NCBI GenBank assembly: GCA_021783135.1
Contig: JAJXUE010000021.1
Span: 1-46,796 of the forward strand
Origin: Bacillota bacterium
Lineage (GTDB): Bacteria > Bacillota > Desulfitobacteriia > Desulfitobacteriales > JAJXUE01
Direction: 5' to 3'
DNA: 46,796 nt
Part shown: positions 24,436 to 33,000 of the stretch, in pieces
How the letters are laid out: each line of letters starts with the position of its first letter
How positions within the stretch are numbered: position 1 is the first letter of the stretch
Notes under the pieces: model-generated
Told to the model about the DNA's origin: nothing
Databases searched by the model: none
What the model saw: only the letters and a program-made list of their open reading frames with translations
Made by a program: the position numbers and the translations under genes

Positions 24436-24648
24436 CTGATCGCATTGCACCGGTTAAACGGTAAGGAGATAGTTATAAATGCAGATTTGGTTGAATTCTT
24501 AGAAGAAACTCCTGATACAATTATCACGTTAACCAACGGTAAAAAGTTTGTTGTATCGGAAACAGTAGATAACATTGTAAAACTTGTTATAGAGTATAAG
24601 CAAAGATGTACTTGTAGACCGCAGCGAAAGAGGGTGAATTTAGAGTGA
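24436..24648 (+). CDS. flbD: FlbD family flagellar protein, probable CTG start
   Basis: A small protein of 70 residues. The family reads MI.LTRLNGKE and here the translation is (M)IALHRLNGKEIVINADLVE, followed by ETPDTIITLTNGKKFVVSET. To recover the family-standard start, translation must begin at CTG 24436, which lies 7 bases after AGGGGGTGA. The next usable codon, TTG at 24445, is 15 bases from that site and would drop three conserved-register residues; an in-frame stop lies at 24427. FlbD is a conserved gene near fliL or flgE in Firmicutes; its role in motility or swarming is unclear. The stop overlaps the fliL start by 4 bases. Confidence 0.87.
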   Translation: MIALHRLNGKEIVINADLVEFLEETPDTIITLTNGKKFVVSETVDNIVKLVIEYKQRCTCRPQRKRVNLE

Positions 24649-25082
24649 AGAAAGCGGTTATAGTGATTGTAGGCTTAGTGCTTGTTGCCGCTGTATCGGC
24701 AGGGGTATCATATTTTTTTCTTAGTACAGGTGGCAAAGGACTAGCCAAAACAAGTACCGCCCCGCCTAAAAATGTTCAGAAGGTCTTTGGACCTATTGTC
24801 GATATTGGCACATTTACAGTTAATTTGCAGGGCGGGACCTCATTTCTGAAGGTTGACGTAAATCTGGAGTTAACAGGCAAGCCGGCCTCAACCGAGGTTC
24901 AGGGTGCTCTGCCGGTTGTTGAAAATACTATTATTAATGTATTAACTACCAAGTCACTGCAAGATGTGTCTACCACGAGCGGTAAGCAAAGTTTGCGCCA
25001 GCAAATCATGTCAACTGTGAATCAGGCGCTTGGGGGTTCACCAGTCCAGGATGTATTGTTTACGAGTTACATGTACCAGTAA
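24645..25082 (+). CDS. fliL: Flagellar basal body-associated protein FliL
   Basis: A protein of 145 residues: one N-terminal membrane helix (about 4-26, AVIVIVGLVLVAAVSAGVSY) and an extracellular FliL domain with VDIGTFTVNLQGGTSFLKVD and QSLRQQIMSTVNQAL, ending DVLFTSYMYQ. It surrounds the stator and stabilises it under load. The GTG start overlaps the flbD stop (GTGA). Confidence 0.94.
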   Translation: MKKAVIVIVGLVLVAAVSAGVSYFFLSTGGKGLAKTSTAPPKNVQKVFGPIVDIGTFTVNLQGGTSFLKVDVNLELTGKPASTEVQGALPVVENTIINVLTTKSLQDVSTTSGKQSLRQQIMSTVNQALGGSPVQDVLFTSYMYQ

Positions 25083-25099
25083 GGGCAGGTGAAGTAAAA

Positions 25100-26074
25100 G
25101 TGGAAGACGCCCTCTCGCAAAGCGAAATTGACCAGTTGCTAAAAGCTATGGGCGATGGTAATTTGCAACCGGAACAACTCGAAAGCTCACCGGCCAGTAA
25201 GGTGAGGAATTATGACTTCAAACGCCCCAATAAATTTTCTAAGGACCAAGTAAATACATTACATAATATTTATGAAAATTATATCCGTTCCTTGTCAACG
25301 CAGCTTTCCAGCGAACTGCACGCAGTAATTGAAACTCATTTGGTAAGCATCGAGCAGATCACCTATCTTGAGTTTATTAGGTCTCTGCCCAACCCTTCGA
25401 TTATTGGTATTTGCAACCTCGAACCGTTAGGCAATGCAATGATTGACATTAGTCCGGGACTCGCTCTCACGATGGTAGACTTGCTTTTGGGCGGTCAGGG
25501 TGAAAGCAGCCAAGGTACGCGGGAGCTGACCGAGATTGAACGCTTGATTGTGGAAAAAAGGATTAAAGCTATGGTGGAACTGCTGCCGGAAGCGTGGGAA
25601 AATATTATTCCCCTGGAGGCAACGTTGCTCTCGGTTGAAACAAATCCGCAATTCACTCAAGTAGTGGCTGGAACCGAAATGGTAGCCTTAGCTACGATTG
25701 AAGTAAAGGTCGGCAGCAAAAATGAGCTTGTGCATATGTGTCTGCCATATCTGGTGCTCGAACCGGTTTTACCCAAATTAAGTACCCAGGTATGGTTTAC
25801 AACTAAACAACCCCAACCCACCGACAAGAGTGAATTGTTGCGCAGAATCGATAAAGTAAAAGTACCGATAAAGGTTCAGTTGGGTACTGCTTCCATAAGT
25901 GTTCAGGATCTTTTAAATATTAGCGTAGGAGATGTAATACCTCTTAACCGCAAGTTAACGGAGCCCATGGAAGTATTAGTTGGCCGCGAGCCGAAATTTC
26001 TTGGGGTACCGGGTATAGTCGGCAACAAAGTAGCGGTCCAAATAACCGAACGGTTGGAGGAGGGAGATGACTAG
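25100..26074 (+). CDS. fliM: Flagellar motor switch protein FliM
   Basis: A protein of 324 residues. The N-terminal CheY-P-binding peptide is present (LSQSEIDQLLKAMGDG). The CheC-like middle domain (about 40-230) contains YDFKRPNKFSKDQVNTLHNI, and a C-terminal SpoA/FliN-like domain (about 248-318) contains VPIKVQLGTASISVQDLLNI. It forms the switch ring between FliG and FliY. The start is GTG. The next gene begins immediately after the stop codon. Confidence 0.97.
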   Translation: MEDALSQSEIDQLLKAMGDGNLQPEQLESSPASKVRNYDFKRPNKFSKDQVNTLHNIYENYIRSLSTQLSSELHAVIETHLVSIEQITYLEFIRSLPNPSIIGICNLEPLGNAMIDISPGLALTMVDLLLGGQGESSQGTRELTEIERLIVEKRIKAMVELLPEAWENIIPLEATLLSVETNPQFTQVVAGTEMVALATIEVKVGSKNELVHMCLPYLVLEPVLPKLSTQVWFTTKQPQPTDKSELLRRIDKVKVPIKVQLGTASISVQDLLNISVGDVIPLNRKLTEPMEVLVGREPKFLGVPGIVGNKVAVQITERLEEGDD

Positions 26075-27208
26075 ATGAGTAATAGTATTTTGTCGCAAGA
26101 AGAAATTAACGCGCTGATGAATTCTACCAAGGATAATGCTGTTGAAGCTCTAACTCCTGTTGGAGAGCTAACTCCTGTGGAGCTAGACGCCTTAGGTGAA
26201 GTTTCGAATATTGCGATGGGTAGCGCGGCCACAGCCCTTTCCACCCTCTTATCGCGCAAAATAGAAATAGCTGCGCCTACGGTCGAAGTAGTCAACCTCG
26301 AAGACATCTCAAAAAAAGGAATCAGCGATACTTTTGTGGCGGTGGTAGATTTTGTTTCCGGGTTTACCGGGTCTAATGTCCTACTTTTGTCACAGAAGGA
26401 TGGAGCGATTATTATTGATTTGTTGATGGGTGGTGATGGAACTAATCCGCCGATGGACTTTAATGAAATTCACATCAGCGGGATTGCCGAAGTAATGAAT
26501 CAAATGATGGGCTCCTCTGCTACTTCTCTGTCGACCATGCTGGACCGAGAGGTGAATATTTCACCACCTAAGGTATCGTTTGATTGGCAAAATGTCTTAA
26601 ACGATGCTTTCCCAGAGGGTAATGGTCAAGCGGTATATATCTCTTTCAAGCTAAAAGTAGAGGGTCTGGTGGATAGTTCGCTCAATCAACTTATCACTAT
26701 GGATGTGGCTCGGGAAATGATCGATAGCCAGCTCGGTGTGGTGCGCAACTCTTTAGCTGGAGCAGGCAAAACCGCAACAGCAACCCACCAAGCGCCAATT
26801 GCCCAAGCCAGCCAACAGCAGGCTGTTGGCAGTGGATCCATGTATGCCAATCCCTCCAGTTCTGCCCTAGGAAAAACTGCAGCCGGGTCGGTCCAGGTGC
26901 AACCGGTGCAATTTACCAGTTTTCAGCCAGTGGTTAACACCAGTGTAGACGGCAATAACCTCGGCTTGATTTTAGATGTGCCCATTCAACTAAGTGTGGA
27001 GCTGGGCCGGGCGCAAAAAACTATTAAAGAAATTCTGGACTTTTCCCCGGGTTCTATCGTTGAACTCGACAAGTTAGCCGGCGAAAGCGTTGATCTAATT
27101 GCCAATGGGAAGTTTTTAGCCAGAGGAGAAGTAGTCGTTATTAACGAAAATTTTGGCATTAGGATTAACGAAATTATCAACTCTTTCGGCATGAAAATGC
27201 CTAATTAA
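26075..27208 (+). CDS. fliY: Flagellar motor switch phosphatase FliY
   Basis: A protein of 377 residues with an N-terminal CheY-binding-like peptide (LSQEEINALMNS) and a CheC-like phosphatase domain with both active sites intact (E42-x2-N45 in GEVSNIAMG and E139-x2-N142 in AEVMNQMMG). A Gln/Ala/Ser-rich linker (about 228-285) and a C-terminal FliN/SpoA domain (about 293-375, LDVPIQLSVELGRAQKTIKE) follow. It is both a C-ring subunit and a CheY-P phosphatase, as in Bacillus. cheY follows after 16 bases. Confidence 0.96.
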   Translation: MSNSILSQEEINALMNSTKDNAVEALTPVGELTPVELDALGEVSNIAMGSAATALSTLLSRKIEIAAPTVEVVNLEDISKKGISDTFVAVVDFVSGFTGSNVLLLSQKDGAIIIDLLMGGDGTNPPMDFNEIHISGIAEVMNQMMGSSATSLSTMLDREVNISPPKVSFDWQNVLNDAFPEGNGQAVYISFKLKVEGLVDSSLNQLITMDVAREMIDSQLGVVRNSLAGAGKTATATHQAPIAQASQQQAVGSGSMYANPSSSALGKTAAGSVQVQPVQFTSFQPVVNTSVDGNNLGLILDVPIQLSVELGRAQKTIKEILDFSPGSIVELDKLAGESVDLIANGKFLARGEVVVINENFGIRINEIINSFGMKMPN

Positions 27209-27224
27209 CTGTGAGGAGAAAATT

Positions 27225-27587
27225 ATGAGCACAAACATTTTGATTGTCGACGATGCTGCCTTTATGCGCATGATACTGAAAGATCTGCTGTCTAAGAATG
27301 GGTACAATGTGATTGGAGAAGCAGAAAATGGCCTGATGGGCGTTGAAAAGCAGCGCGAACTTAAACCCGACCTCACCTTAATGGACATAACTATGCCGGA
27401 AATGGATGGGATTGAGGCGGTTAAGGAAATCAAGAAGCAAGATCCAAACGCCAAAGTCATCATGTGTACCGCCATGGGTCAACAAGCCATGGTAATTGCC
27501 GCGATTCAGGCCGGTGCGTGGGACTTTATTGTCAAACCTTTTAAACCGGAACGGGTAATTGAAGCTGTGCAAAAGGCTCTGGCGTAG
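27225..27587 (+). CDS. cheY: Chemotaxis response regulator CheY
   Basis: A protein of 120 residues consisting of a single receiver domain. Acidic pocket D9-D10, phospho-acceptor D54 (LMDITMPEMDG), T82 (CTAMGQ) and K104 (VKPF) are all present. Phosphorylated CheY binds the FliM and FliY N-terminal peptides to change rotation. No cheA, cheW or receptor gene is found in this window, so the kinase must lie elsewhere. Confidence 0.96.
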   Translation: MSTNILIVDDAAFMRMILKDLLSKNGYNVIGEAENGLMGVEKQRELKPDLTLMDITMPEMDGIEAVKEIKKQDPNAKVIMCTAMGQQAMVIAAIQAGAWDFIVKPFKPERVIEAVQKALA

Positions 27588-27604
27588 TAAGAAGGGGATA
27601 ATTT

Positions 27605-28150
27605 GTGGCCTTAAGTAATAATAGGTTCCTTCTACTTATTAATGTTACAGTTTGGCTGACGTTAGTGTATCCCGCCAAGGTTATGGCGGCAAGTGTGGTT
27701 CCGGGTTCAAGTATTGAAGCTAAACCTTTTCCTAATGTTCAGCCCGTATCGACAAATCAGATCAACACCTTTTCCTGGGGCAGTTTTGTTGTAATCGTTG
27801 TTGTTTTTCTCGCTCTATTGTTATTTTTTGCCGTAGCAGTTAAAAGATTTAGTCGCTCGACCTCCGGCTCAAGCTCATGGTTTAAGCTTTTAGACCGGCA
27901 ACAAATGGGTCCCGGTCATAATCTTTACTTGGTGGAATTGGCCGGCAGGATGCAAATATTGGGAGTTACTAATCAAACCATGGTGAAAATTGCTGACCTG
28001 GATGATGCGGAACTGGCAGGAGAAATTTTGCAGGATCTGGCATGGCGTAATGAACAAATTTTACCCCCTTGGTGGTCGCAATTATTGGCAAATATTAAGG
28101 GCAGTAAATTTGCCGATGAACTAAAGCGCTTTGATAAGGGGGGAGATTAA
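27605..28150 (+). CDS. fliO: Flagellar biosynthetic protein FliO (FliZ-type)
   Basis: A protein of 181 residues. It has a likely signal peptide or first membrane helix (about 8-29, ending in VMAASV), a short external segment, a strong membrane helix (about 59-82, FVVIVVVFLALLLFFAVAV) and a cytoplasmic FliO domain with LLDRQQMGPGHNLYLVELAG. It assists assembly of the FliP ring. The GTG start is preceded by GAAGGGGA. The stop and the fliP start share one base (TAATG). Confidence 0.9.
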   Translation: MALSNNRFLLLINVTVWLTLVYPAKVMAASVVPGSSIEAKPFPNVQPVSTNQINTFSWGSFVVIVVVFLALLLFFAVAVKRFSRSTSGSSSWFKLLDRQQMGPGHNLYLVELAGRMQILGVTNQTMVKIADLDDAELAGEILQDLAWRNEQILPPWWSQLLANIKGSKFADELKRFDKGGD

Positions 28151-28785
28151 TGACAGCTACCACGACTCTTCCCATACAACTATTTCTCATCATGACAGCC
28201 TTATCGTTAATTCCGGCAATTTTAATCATGACTACTTCATTTACTCGCATTGTCGTGGTTTTAGGGTTTGTGCGCAACGCCTTGGGTACGCAGAACTTGC
28301 CACCGAATCAAGTTGTTATTGCTCTAGCCCTGATGTTAAGCTTCTTTGTGATGGCGCCGACGTGGCAAACCATCAATACCAACGCTTTACAACCCTACCT
28401 CAAACAACAAATTTCCCAAACCGAAGCAATAAAGCAGGCCGAAGAGCCGTTGCGGGTATTTATGTTGAAGCAAACCAGACCGCAAGACTTAAGCCTTTTC
28501 GTGCAACTGGCCAAAATACCGCAGCCAAAGACTTACAAGGATATCCCCACCTACGTAGTTATTCCGGCATTTGTCATCAGCGAATTAAAGACTGCTTTCC
28601 AAATTGGCTTCGCGATATTTTTACCCTTCATCGTTATCGACCTGATCGTTTCCAGCGTCCTAATGTCGATGGGGATGATGATGCTACCGCCTATGCTGAT
28701 ATCTCTCCCGTTTAAAATCCTCTTATTTGTGATGGTAAACGGTTGGGACCTGATAATTAAATCGCTTGTAGCAGGATTTCACTAA
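28150..28785 (+). CDS. fliP: Flagellar export gate protein FliP
   Basis: A protein of 211 residues with the FliP signatures TSFTRIVVVLGFVRNALGTQ and LPPNQVVIALALMLSFFVMA in the N-terminal half, and FVISELKTAFQIGFAIFLPF, IDLIVSSVLMSMGMMMLPP and LPFKILLFVMVNGWDLI in the C-terminal half. Five FliP subunits form the core of the export channel with FliQ and FliR. Length and start match Bacillus FliP. Confidence 0.97.
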   Translation: MTATTTLPIQLFLIMTALSLIPAILIMTTSFTRIVVVLGFVRNALGTQNLPPNQVVIALALMLSFFVMAPTWQTINTNALQPYLKQQISQTEAIKQAEEPLRVFMLKQTRPQDLSLFVQLAKIPQPKTYKDIPTYVVIPAFVISELKTAFQIGFAIFLPFIVIDLIVSSVLMSMGMMMLPPMLISLPFKILLFVMVNGWDLIIKSLVAGFH

Positions 28786-28799
28786 AGGAGGGAACCACT

Positions 28800-29072
28800 G
28801 TGACACCAAATTATGTGATCTATCTTGCTAAGCAAGCCCTTTCGGTTGTAGTACTTGTCGGCGGGCCTGTATTGGGAGTAGTTCTAGTTGTTGGCTTCGT
28901 AGTGAGCGTTATGCAGGCGCTCACCCAGATTCAAGAGCAGACCCTTTCGTTTATCCCAAAGTTAATTGCGATTGCGCTCGTGTTACTATTGTTAGGGCCT
29001 TGGATGCTGCAGGTATTGATGGGGTTCACTACCAATTTATTTAATAGCTTGGCTAGCTTTAGTAACTTCTAA
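28800..29072 (+). CDS. fliQ: Flagellar export gate protein FliQ
   Basis: A protein of 90 residues with two membrane helices (about 15-38 and 55-77). Between them runs the conserved VSVMQALTQIQEQTLSFIPK segment that forms the inner constriction of the export gate. The start is GTG after AAGGAGGG. Confidence 0.96.
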   Translation: MTPNYVIYLAKQALSVVVLVGGPVLGVVLVVGFVVSVMQALTQIQEQTLSFIPKLIAIALVLLLLGPWMLQVLMGFTTNLFNSLASFSNF

Positions 29073-29088
29073 GTGAAGGAGACATGCT

Positions 29089-29865
29089 TTGAACCTGCAA
29101 GTCTTGGGCGTAAGCATAACTGTGTTCCTTATGGTTCTCTTTCGGTGGGCAGGCTTTGTAATGTTGGCACCAGTATTTGGGGCAAAAACTGTCCCCACTT
29201 ATATCAAGATTGGTCTTGCTATGGCCTTTACGGTGGTGGTTTTTCCGATTGTAAGCCATGGCTATACCCCGCCGTCTAACCTAATTGAGTATGGCATGGC
29301 CCTAGTACAAGAGACCATGGTTGGTTTAAGCATTGGGTTTATCTCGCAAAAAATTCTCTACGTTTTGCAAGGCGCCGGTCAAATCATCGATTTGCAAATG
29401 GGATTGGCCATAGGTAGTTTGCTTGACCCGATTAATGGCGTAGCGTCGCCGCTGTCAGGCAATTTTTACACAGTTGTAGCCACTCTGCTATTGCTGGCTA
29501 CCAACGCCCACTATTATTTGATTGCCGCCATGGTGCGAAGCTATTCTTTTATTCCTTTACAGGGTTCTATTCAGATTAACCATTCTCTTGTTGACTTTGC
29601 CATGCAGTTTGTTACCGGAACCTTTGTTGAATCCATTCAGATTGCCCTGCCCATCTGGGGCGTTTTGGTTATAACTGAAATATTTTTAGGGTTTGTCTCG
29701 AAAGCATTGCCCCAAATGAACATTTTCGCATTGAGTTTTCCACTCAAAATTATTTTGGGTTTTTTGTTAATGATTTGGGTATTATCCGCATTTAGTGTGC
29801 AGGTAGACAATCTAGTCCAGGATATGCTCAATCAAATGTATTATTTGCTCAAAGGCTTGGGGTAA
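29089..29865 (+). CDS. fliR: Flagellar export gate protein FliR
   Basis: A protein of 258 residues with six or more membrane segments. Family motifs include FRWAGFVMLAPVFGAKTVPT near the start and a GQIIDLQMGLAIGSLLDPI stretch in the middle, ending in a hydrophobic helix with KIILGFLLMIWVLSAF. A single copy completes the FliP5Q4R1 gate. The start is TTG after GAAGGAG. flhB follows after 3 bases. Confidence 0.96.
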   Translation: MNLQVLGVSITVFLMVLFRWAGFVMLAPVFGAKTVPTYIKIGLAMAFTVVVFPIVSHGYTPPSNLIEYGMALVQETMVGLSIGFISQKILYVLQGAGQIIDLQMGLAIGSLLDPINGVASPLSGNFYTVVATLLLLATNAHYYLIAAMVRSYSFIPLQGSIQINHSLVDFAMQFVTGTFVESIQIALPIWGVLVITEIFLGFVSKALPQMNIFALSFPLKIILGFLLMIWVLSAFSVQVDNLVQDMLNQMYYLLKGLG

Positions 29866-29868
29866 GAT

Positions 29869-30930
29869 ATGAGTGGTGAAAAGACACATTCCGCGACTCC
29901 ACGCAGGCGCAGCGAAGCGCGCAATAAGGGCCAAGTTTTAAAGAGCGCCGAACTTTCTTCCGCTATCTTGTTTGTGGTGATTACTGCGGTGTTAAAGTTT
30001 TGGCTCCCAACGCTGGTTAATAATGTTGGTAATTATTCCGTTCATGTATTTAGTGCTACTCCGGTGGCGGACTACTCCTTTGCATATGCGCAGGGTGTTA
30101 TCCTGCAGACTTTCATGCTGGTGGTGGAGGGCATAGCACCGGTAGCAGTAAGTGCATTCGTGGTTAGCATGGTGGTCAACTACTTGCAAGTCGGTAATCT
30201 ATTTTCCGTGCAAGTCATTACGCCGGATTTTCAAAAGATCAACCCGATTGGTGGTTTGCAAAAGTTTTTTAGTCTGCGCAGCCTTGTGGAATTGGCTAAG
30301 TCATTAATCAAACTTTCTATCATGAGTTATCTCTTATATTCGACCTTGTATAGTCAAATTTTACCGCAATTGCCCGTGTTTGAAGGTGCAAATCTGGCTG
30401 TCAGCCTTGCGATATTTAGTCAAATCTTAGTTGGAATTGTATGGAAAATAGCAATTTTTTTTCTATTGCTTGGCATTGCAGATTATTTTTACCAATGGTG
30501 GAATTATGAAAAATCACTCAAAATGTCCAAGCAGGAGTTAAAGGATGACTTTAAAAGTTCTGAGGGTGATCCCCTCGTTCGCAATGCAATAAAGCGCAAG
30601 CAGAGAGCCATGTCCATGCAACGCATGATGCAGGATGTGCCTAAGGCCGATGTAATTGTCACCAACCCCACTCACTTTGCAGTTGCCATCCGTTATGAAG
30701 CCGCTATGGGTGATGCCCCGATAGTTCTCGCCAAAGGGCAAGACGAGGTAGCTTTACGCATCAAGAGTATCGCAATCGAACATAATGTGCCGACGGTGGA
30801 AAACCCACCGCTCGCACGTAGTTTGTTTCGCAACGTTGAAATTGGACAGCCTGTTCCGCCGGAATTATATAAAGCAGTGGCGGAAGTCCTGGCTTTTGTC
30901 TACAGGTTAAACCGTAAGCGGAGTTCTTAA
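29869..30930 (+). CDS. flhB: Flagellar export switch protein FlhB
   Basis: A protein of 353 residues. The N-terminal EKTHSATPRRRSEARNKGQV is the family start. Four membrane helices (about 28-210) are followed by the cytoplasmic autocleavage domain with the intact NPTH motif at 266-269 (VTNPTHFAVAIRYE). Cleavage at N-P switches export from rod/hook to filament substrates together with FliK, which is encoded 6 kb downstream. Confidence 0.97.
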   Translation: MSGEKTHSATPRRRSEARNKGQVLKSAELSSAILFVVITAVLKFWLPTLVNNVGNYSVHVFSATPVADYSFAYAQGVILQTFMLVVEGIAPVAVSAFVVSMVVNYLQVGNLFSVQVITPDFQKINPIGGLQKFFSLRSLVELAKSLIKLSIMSYLLYSTLYSQILPQLPVFEGANLAVSLAIFSQILVGIVWKIAIFFLLLGIADYFYQWWNYEKSLKMSKQELKDDFKSSEGDPLVRNAIKRKQRAMSMQRMMQDVPKADVIVTNPTHFAVAIRYEAAMGDAPIVLAKGQDEVALRIKSIAIEHNVPTVENPPLARSLFRNVEIGQPVPPELYKAVAEVLAFVYRLNRKRSS

Positions 30931-30942
30931 GGAGGATTGCAG

Positions 30943-33000
30943 GTGGCAGTTAAACAATCAAAGACTAATGTACTCAAAGACTATGCTGATGTCTTTGCCG
31001 CCGCAGCAGTCGTTGCCGTTGTGGTGATGATGATTATCCCGATACCTTCTTGGTTGCTCGATTTTCTTTTAGCGCTTAACATTACAGGTGCCGTAGTTAT
31101 CTTACTATTGGCGTTTTTCATCAAAGATACTTTGGAATTTTCTATTCTACCTTCCTTGTTACTGATTATGACCTTGTTTCGCCTGTCCCTCAATGTATCC
31201 AGTACGCGGCTGATCTTGCTTAACGGATACGCGGGTCAAGTCATACAACAGTTTGGGACATTTGTCATTAGTGGAAATGCAGTGGTAGGTTTTGTCGTAT
31301 TTGCAATTTTGGTGGTTATTCAGTTTATTGTTATCACCAAGGGCGCAGAGCGGGTATCAGAAGTGGGCGCTAGGTTTACTTTAGATGCAATGCCAGGTAA
31401 ACAAATGAGTATCGATGCTGATTTAAACTCCGGCCTGATCACGGATAAGGAAGCCCGGGAGCGGCGTAAGGCCATCCAGATGGAAGCAGATTTTTACGGC
31501 GCGATGGATGGTAGCAGTAAGTTTGTCAAAGGTGACGCGATTGCCGCAATTATTATTTTATTAATTAACTTAACCGGGGGATTCATCATTGGCATAGTCA
31601 TTAAAGGTATGAGTTTCCAGACCTCGTTACAAACTTATACCTTGCTCACCATTGGCGACGGTCTTGTAACCCAGATACCCGCCTTGTTAATCTCGACAGC
31701 AACTGGTTTGGTTGTTACCCGAGCAGCTTCGGATAGTAATTTAGGTCAAGATATGGCGAAACAACTCTTGCGTGTGCCTAAGGCGCTGAACATTGCCGCG
31801 GGGGTTTTGGTCGCAATGTCCTTACTTGGTTTACCTACCATACCCCTATTTTCGATTGCCGTGGTATTGGTTGTTACAGCCTATTTTATCAAAAAGACCA
31901 ATGCCGACAAGGTCAATAACGAGTTGCTGTCCGCGCAGGCCAATCAAGCAGCGCAAGACCGCAAACCGGAAAATGTCCTGTCGATGATTTCTGTAGATCC
32001 GATGGAGCTGGAGATTGGCTATGCCCTAATACCGCTGGTGGAAGCAGCGCAAGGTGGGGATCTACTCGACCGCATCCTGCTAATTAGGCGGCAGTGTGCC
32101 AGCGAATTGGGTTTTGTAGTGCCGGTAATCCGTTTGCGCGACAATATTAACCTAAAGTCTACGGCCTACAGTATTAAAATTAGAGGCGCTGAAGTTGCCA
32201 AAGGGGAACTGATGCTGGACCACTATTTGGCTATCTCGGCTGACGCGCTTGATTTACCGGGGATACCCACCAAAGAGCCCGCATTTGGGATTGACGCCAA
32301 ATGGATACCCACTTCTTACCGCGAGCAAGCTGAATTACGTGGCTTTACGGTTGTCGACCCGCCCACTGTGTTGGCTACACATCTGACAGAAGTAATTAAA
32401 GTGCATGCCGGGGAACTATTAAGTCGTCAGGATGTCCAGGCCTTGCTCGATAACTTTAAACTTGTTGCACCCGCTGTGGTTCAAGAACTTGTACCCGATA
32501 TTTTGAGTCTTGGTCAAGTGCAAAAAATTCTTGCGCAGCTCCTGGCAGAACGTGTATCGATTCGTGATTTAAGTACTATCTTGGAGACTATGGCCGACAG
32601 TGGCAGAATAACCAAAGATGTCGATAAACTTACGGAACATTGCCGTCAGGCCTTGGGACGGCAAATTTTGCAGACGTATTTAAGTGAAGATTCCACCTTA
32701 AATGTGGTTACGTTAGATCCTGTTTTAGAGCAACAAATCCTCAATAGTATTCAATCTTCAGAATATGGCTCCTACATTGCGCTTGAGCCTAAAATCCTGC
32801 AGACAACGCTAAATAACCTGGCGTTAGAAATAAATAAACTTGTGAGCAAAGGCATGACCCCGATTGTGGTATGTGCGCCAATGGTAAGAATTAATGTCAA
32901 AAGGTTGACCGAAAAATCCATACCTAATTTAGTAGTGTTATCCTACAATGAGTTGGTCACAGGCGTAAAAATACAATCGATTGGAATGGTGGCAGCATAA
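30943..33000 (+). CDS. flhA: Flagellar export gate protein FlhA
   Basis: About 685 residues. The N-terminal membrane half has eight helices and the conserved loop with GAERVSEVGARFTLDAMPGK and QMSIDADLNSGLITDKEARE. The C-terminal cytoplasmic half forms the nonameric docking ring. GTG 30943 is chosen because GGAGG ends 7 bases upstream; a TTG at 30937 is too close to that site. It overlaps flhF by one base (TAATG). Confidence 0.97.
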   Translation: MAVKQSKTNVLKDYADVFAAAAVVAVVVMMIIPIPSWLLDFLLALNITGAVVILLLAFFIKDTLEFSILPSLLLIMTLFRLSLNVSSTRLILLNGYAGQVIQQFGTFVISGNAVVGFVVFAILVVIQFIVITKGAERVSEVGARFTLDAMPGKQMSIDADLNSGLITDKEARERRKAIQMEADFYGAMDGSSKFVKGDAIAAIIILLINLTGGFIIGIVIKGMSFQTSLQTYTLLTIGDGLVTQIPALLISTATGLVVTRAASDSNLGQDMAKQLLRVPKALNIAAGVLVAMSLLGLPTIPLFSIAVVLVVTAYFIKKTNADKVNNELLSAQANQAAQDRKPENVLSMISVDPMELEIGYALIPLVEAAQGGDLLDRILLIRRQCASELGFVVPVIRLRDNINLKSTAYSIKIRGAEVAKGELMLDHYLAISADALDLPGIPTKEPAFGIDAKWIPTSYREQAELRGFTVVDPPTVLATHLTEVIKVHAGELLSRQDVQALLDNFKLVAPAVVQELVPDILSLGQVQKILAQLLAERVSIRDLSTILETMADSGRITKDVDKLTEHCRQALGRQILQTYLSEDSTLNVVTLDPVLEQQILNSIQSSEYGSYIALEPKILQTTLNNLALEINKLVSKGMTPIVVCAPMVRINVKRLTEKSIPNLVVLSYNELVTGVKIQSIGMVAA

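Noticed and set aside
28131-28715. 194-codon open frame overlapping fliP
   Set aside because: It is an out-of-frame shadow of fliP, whose translation matches the family along its full length; the shadow has no recognisable motif.
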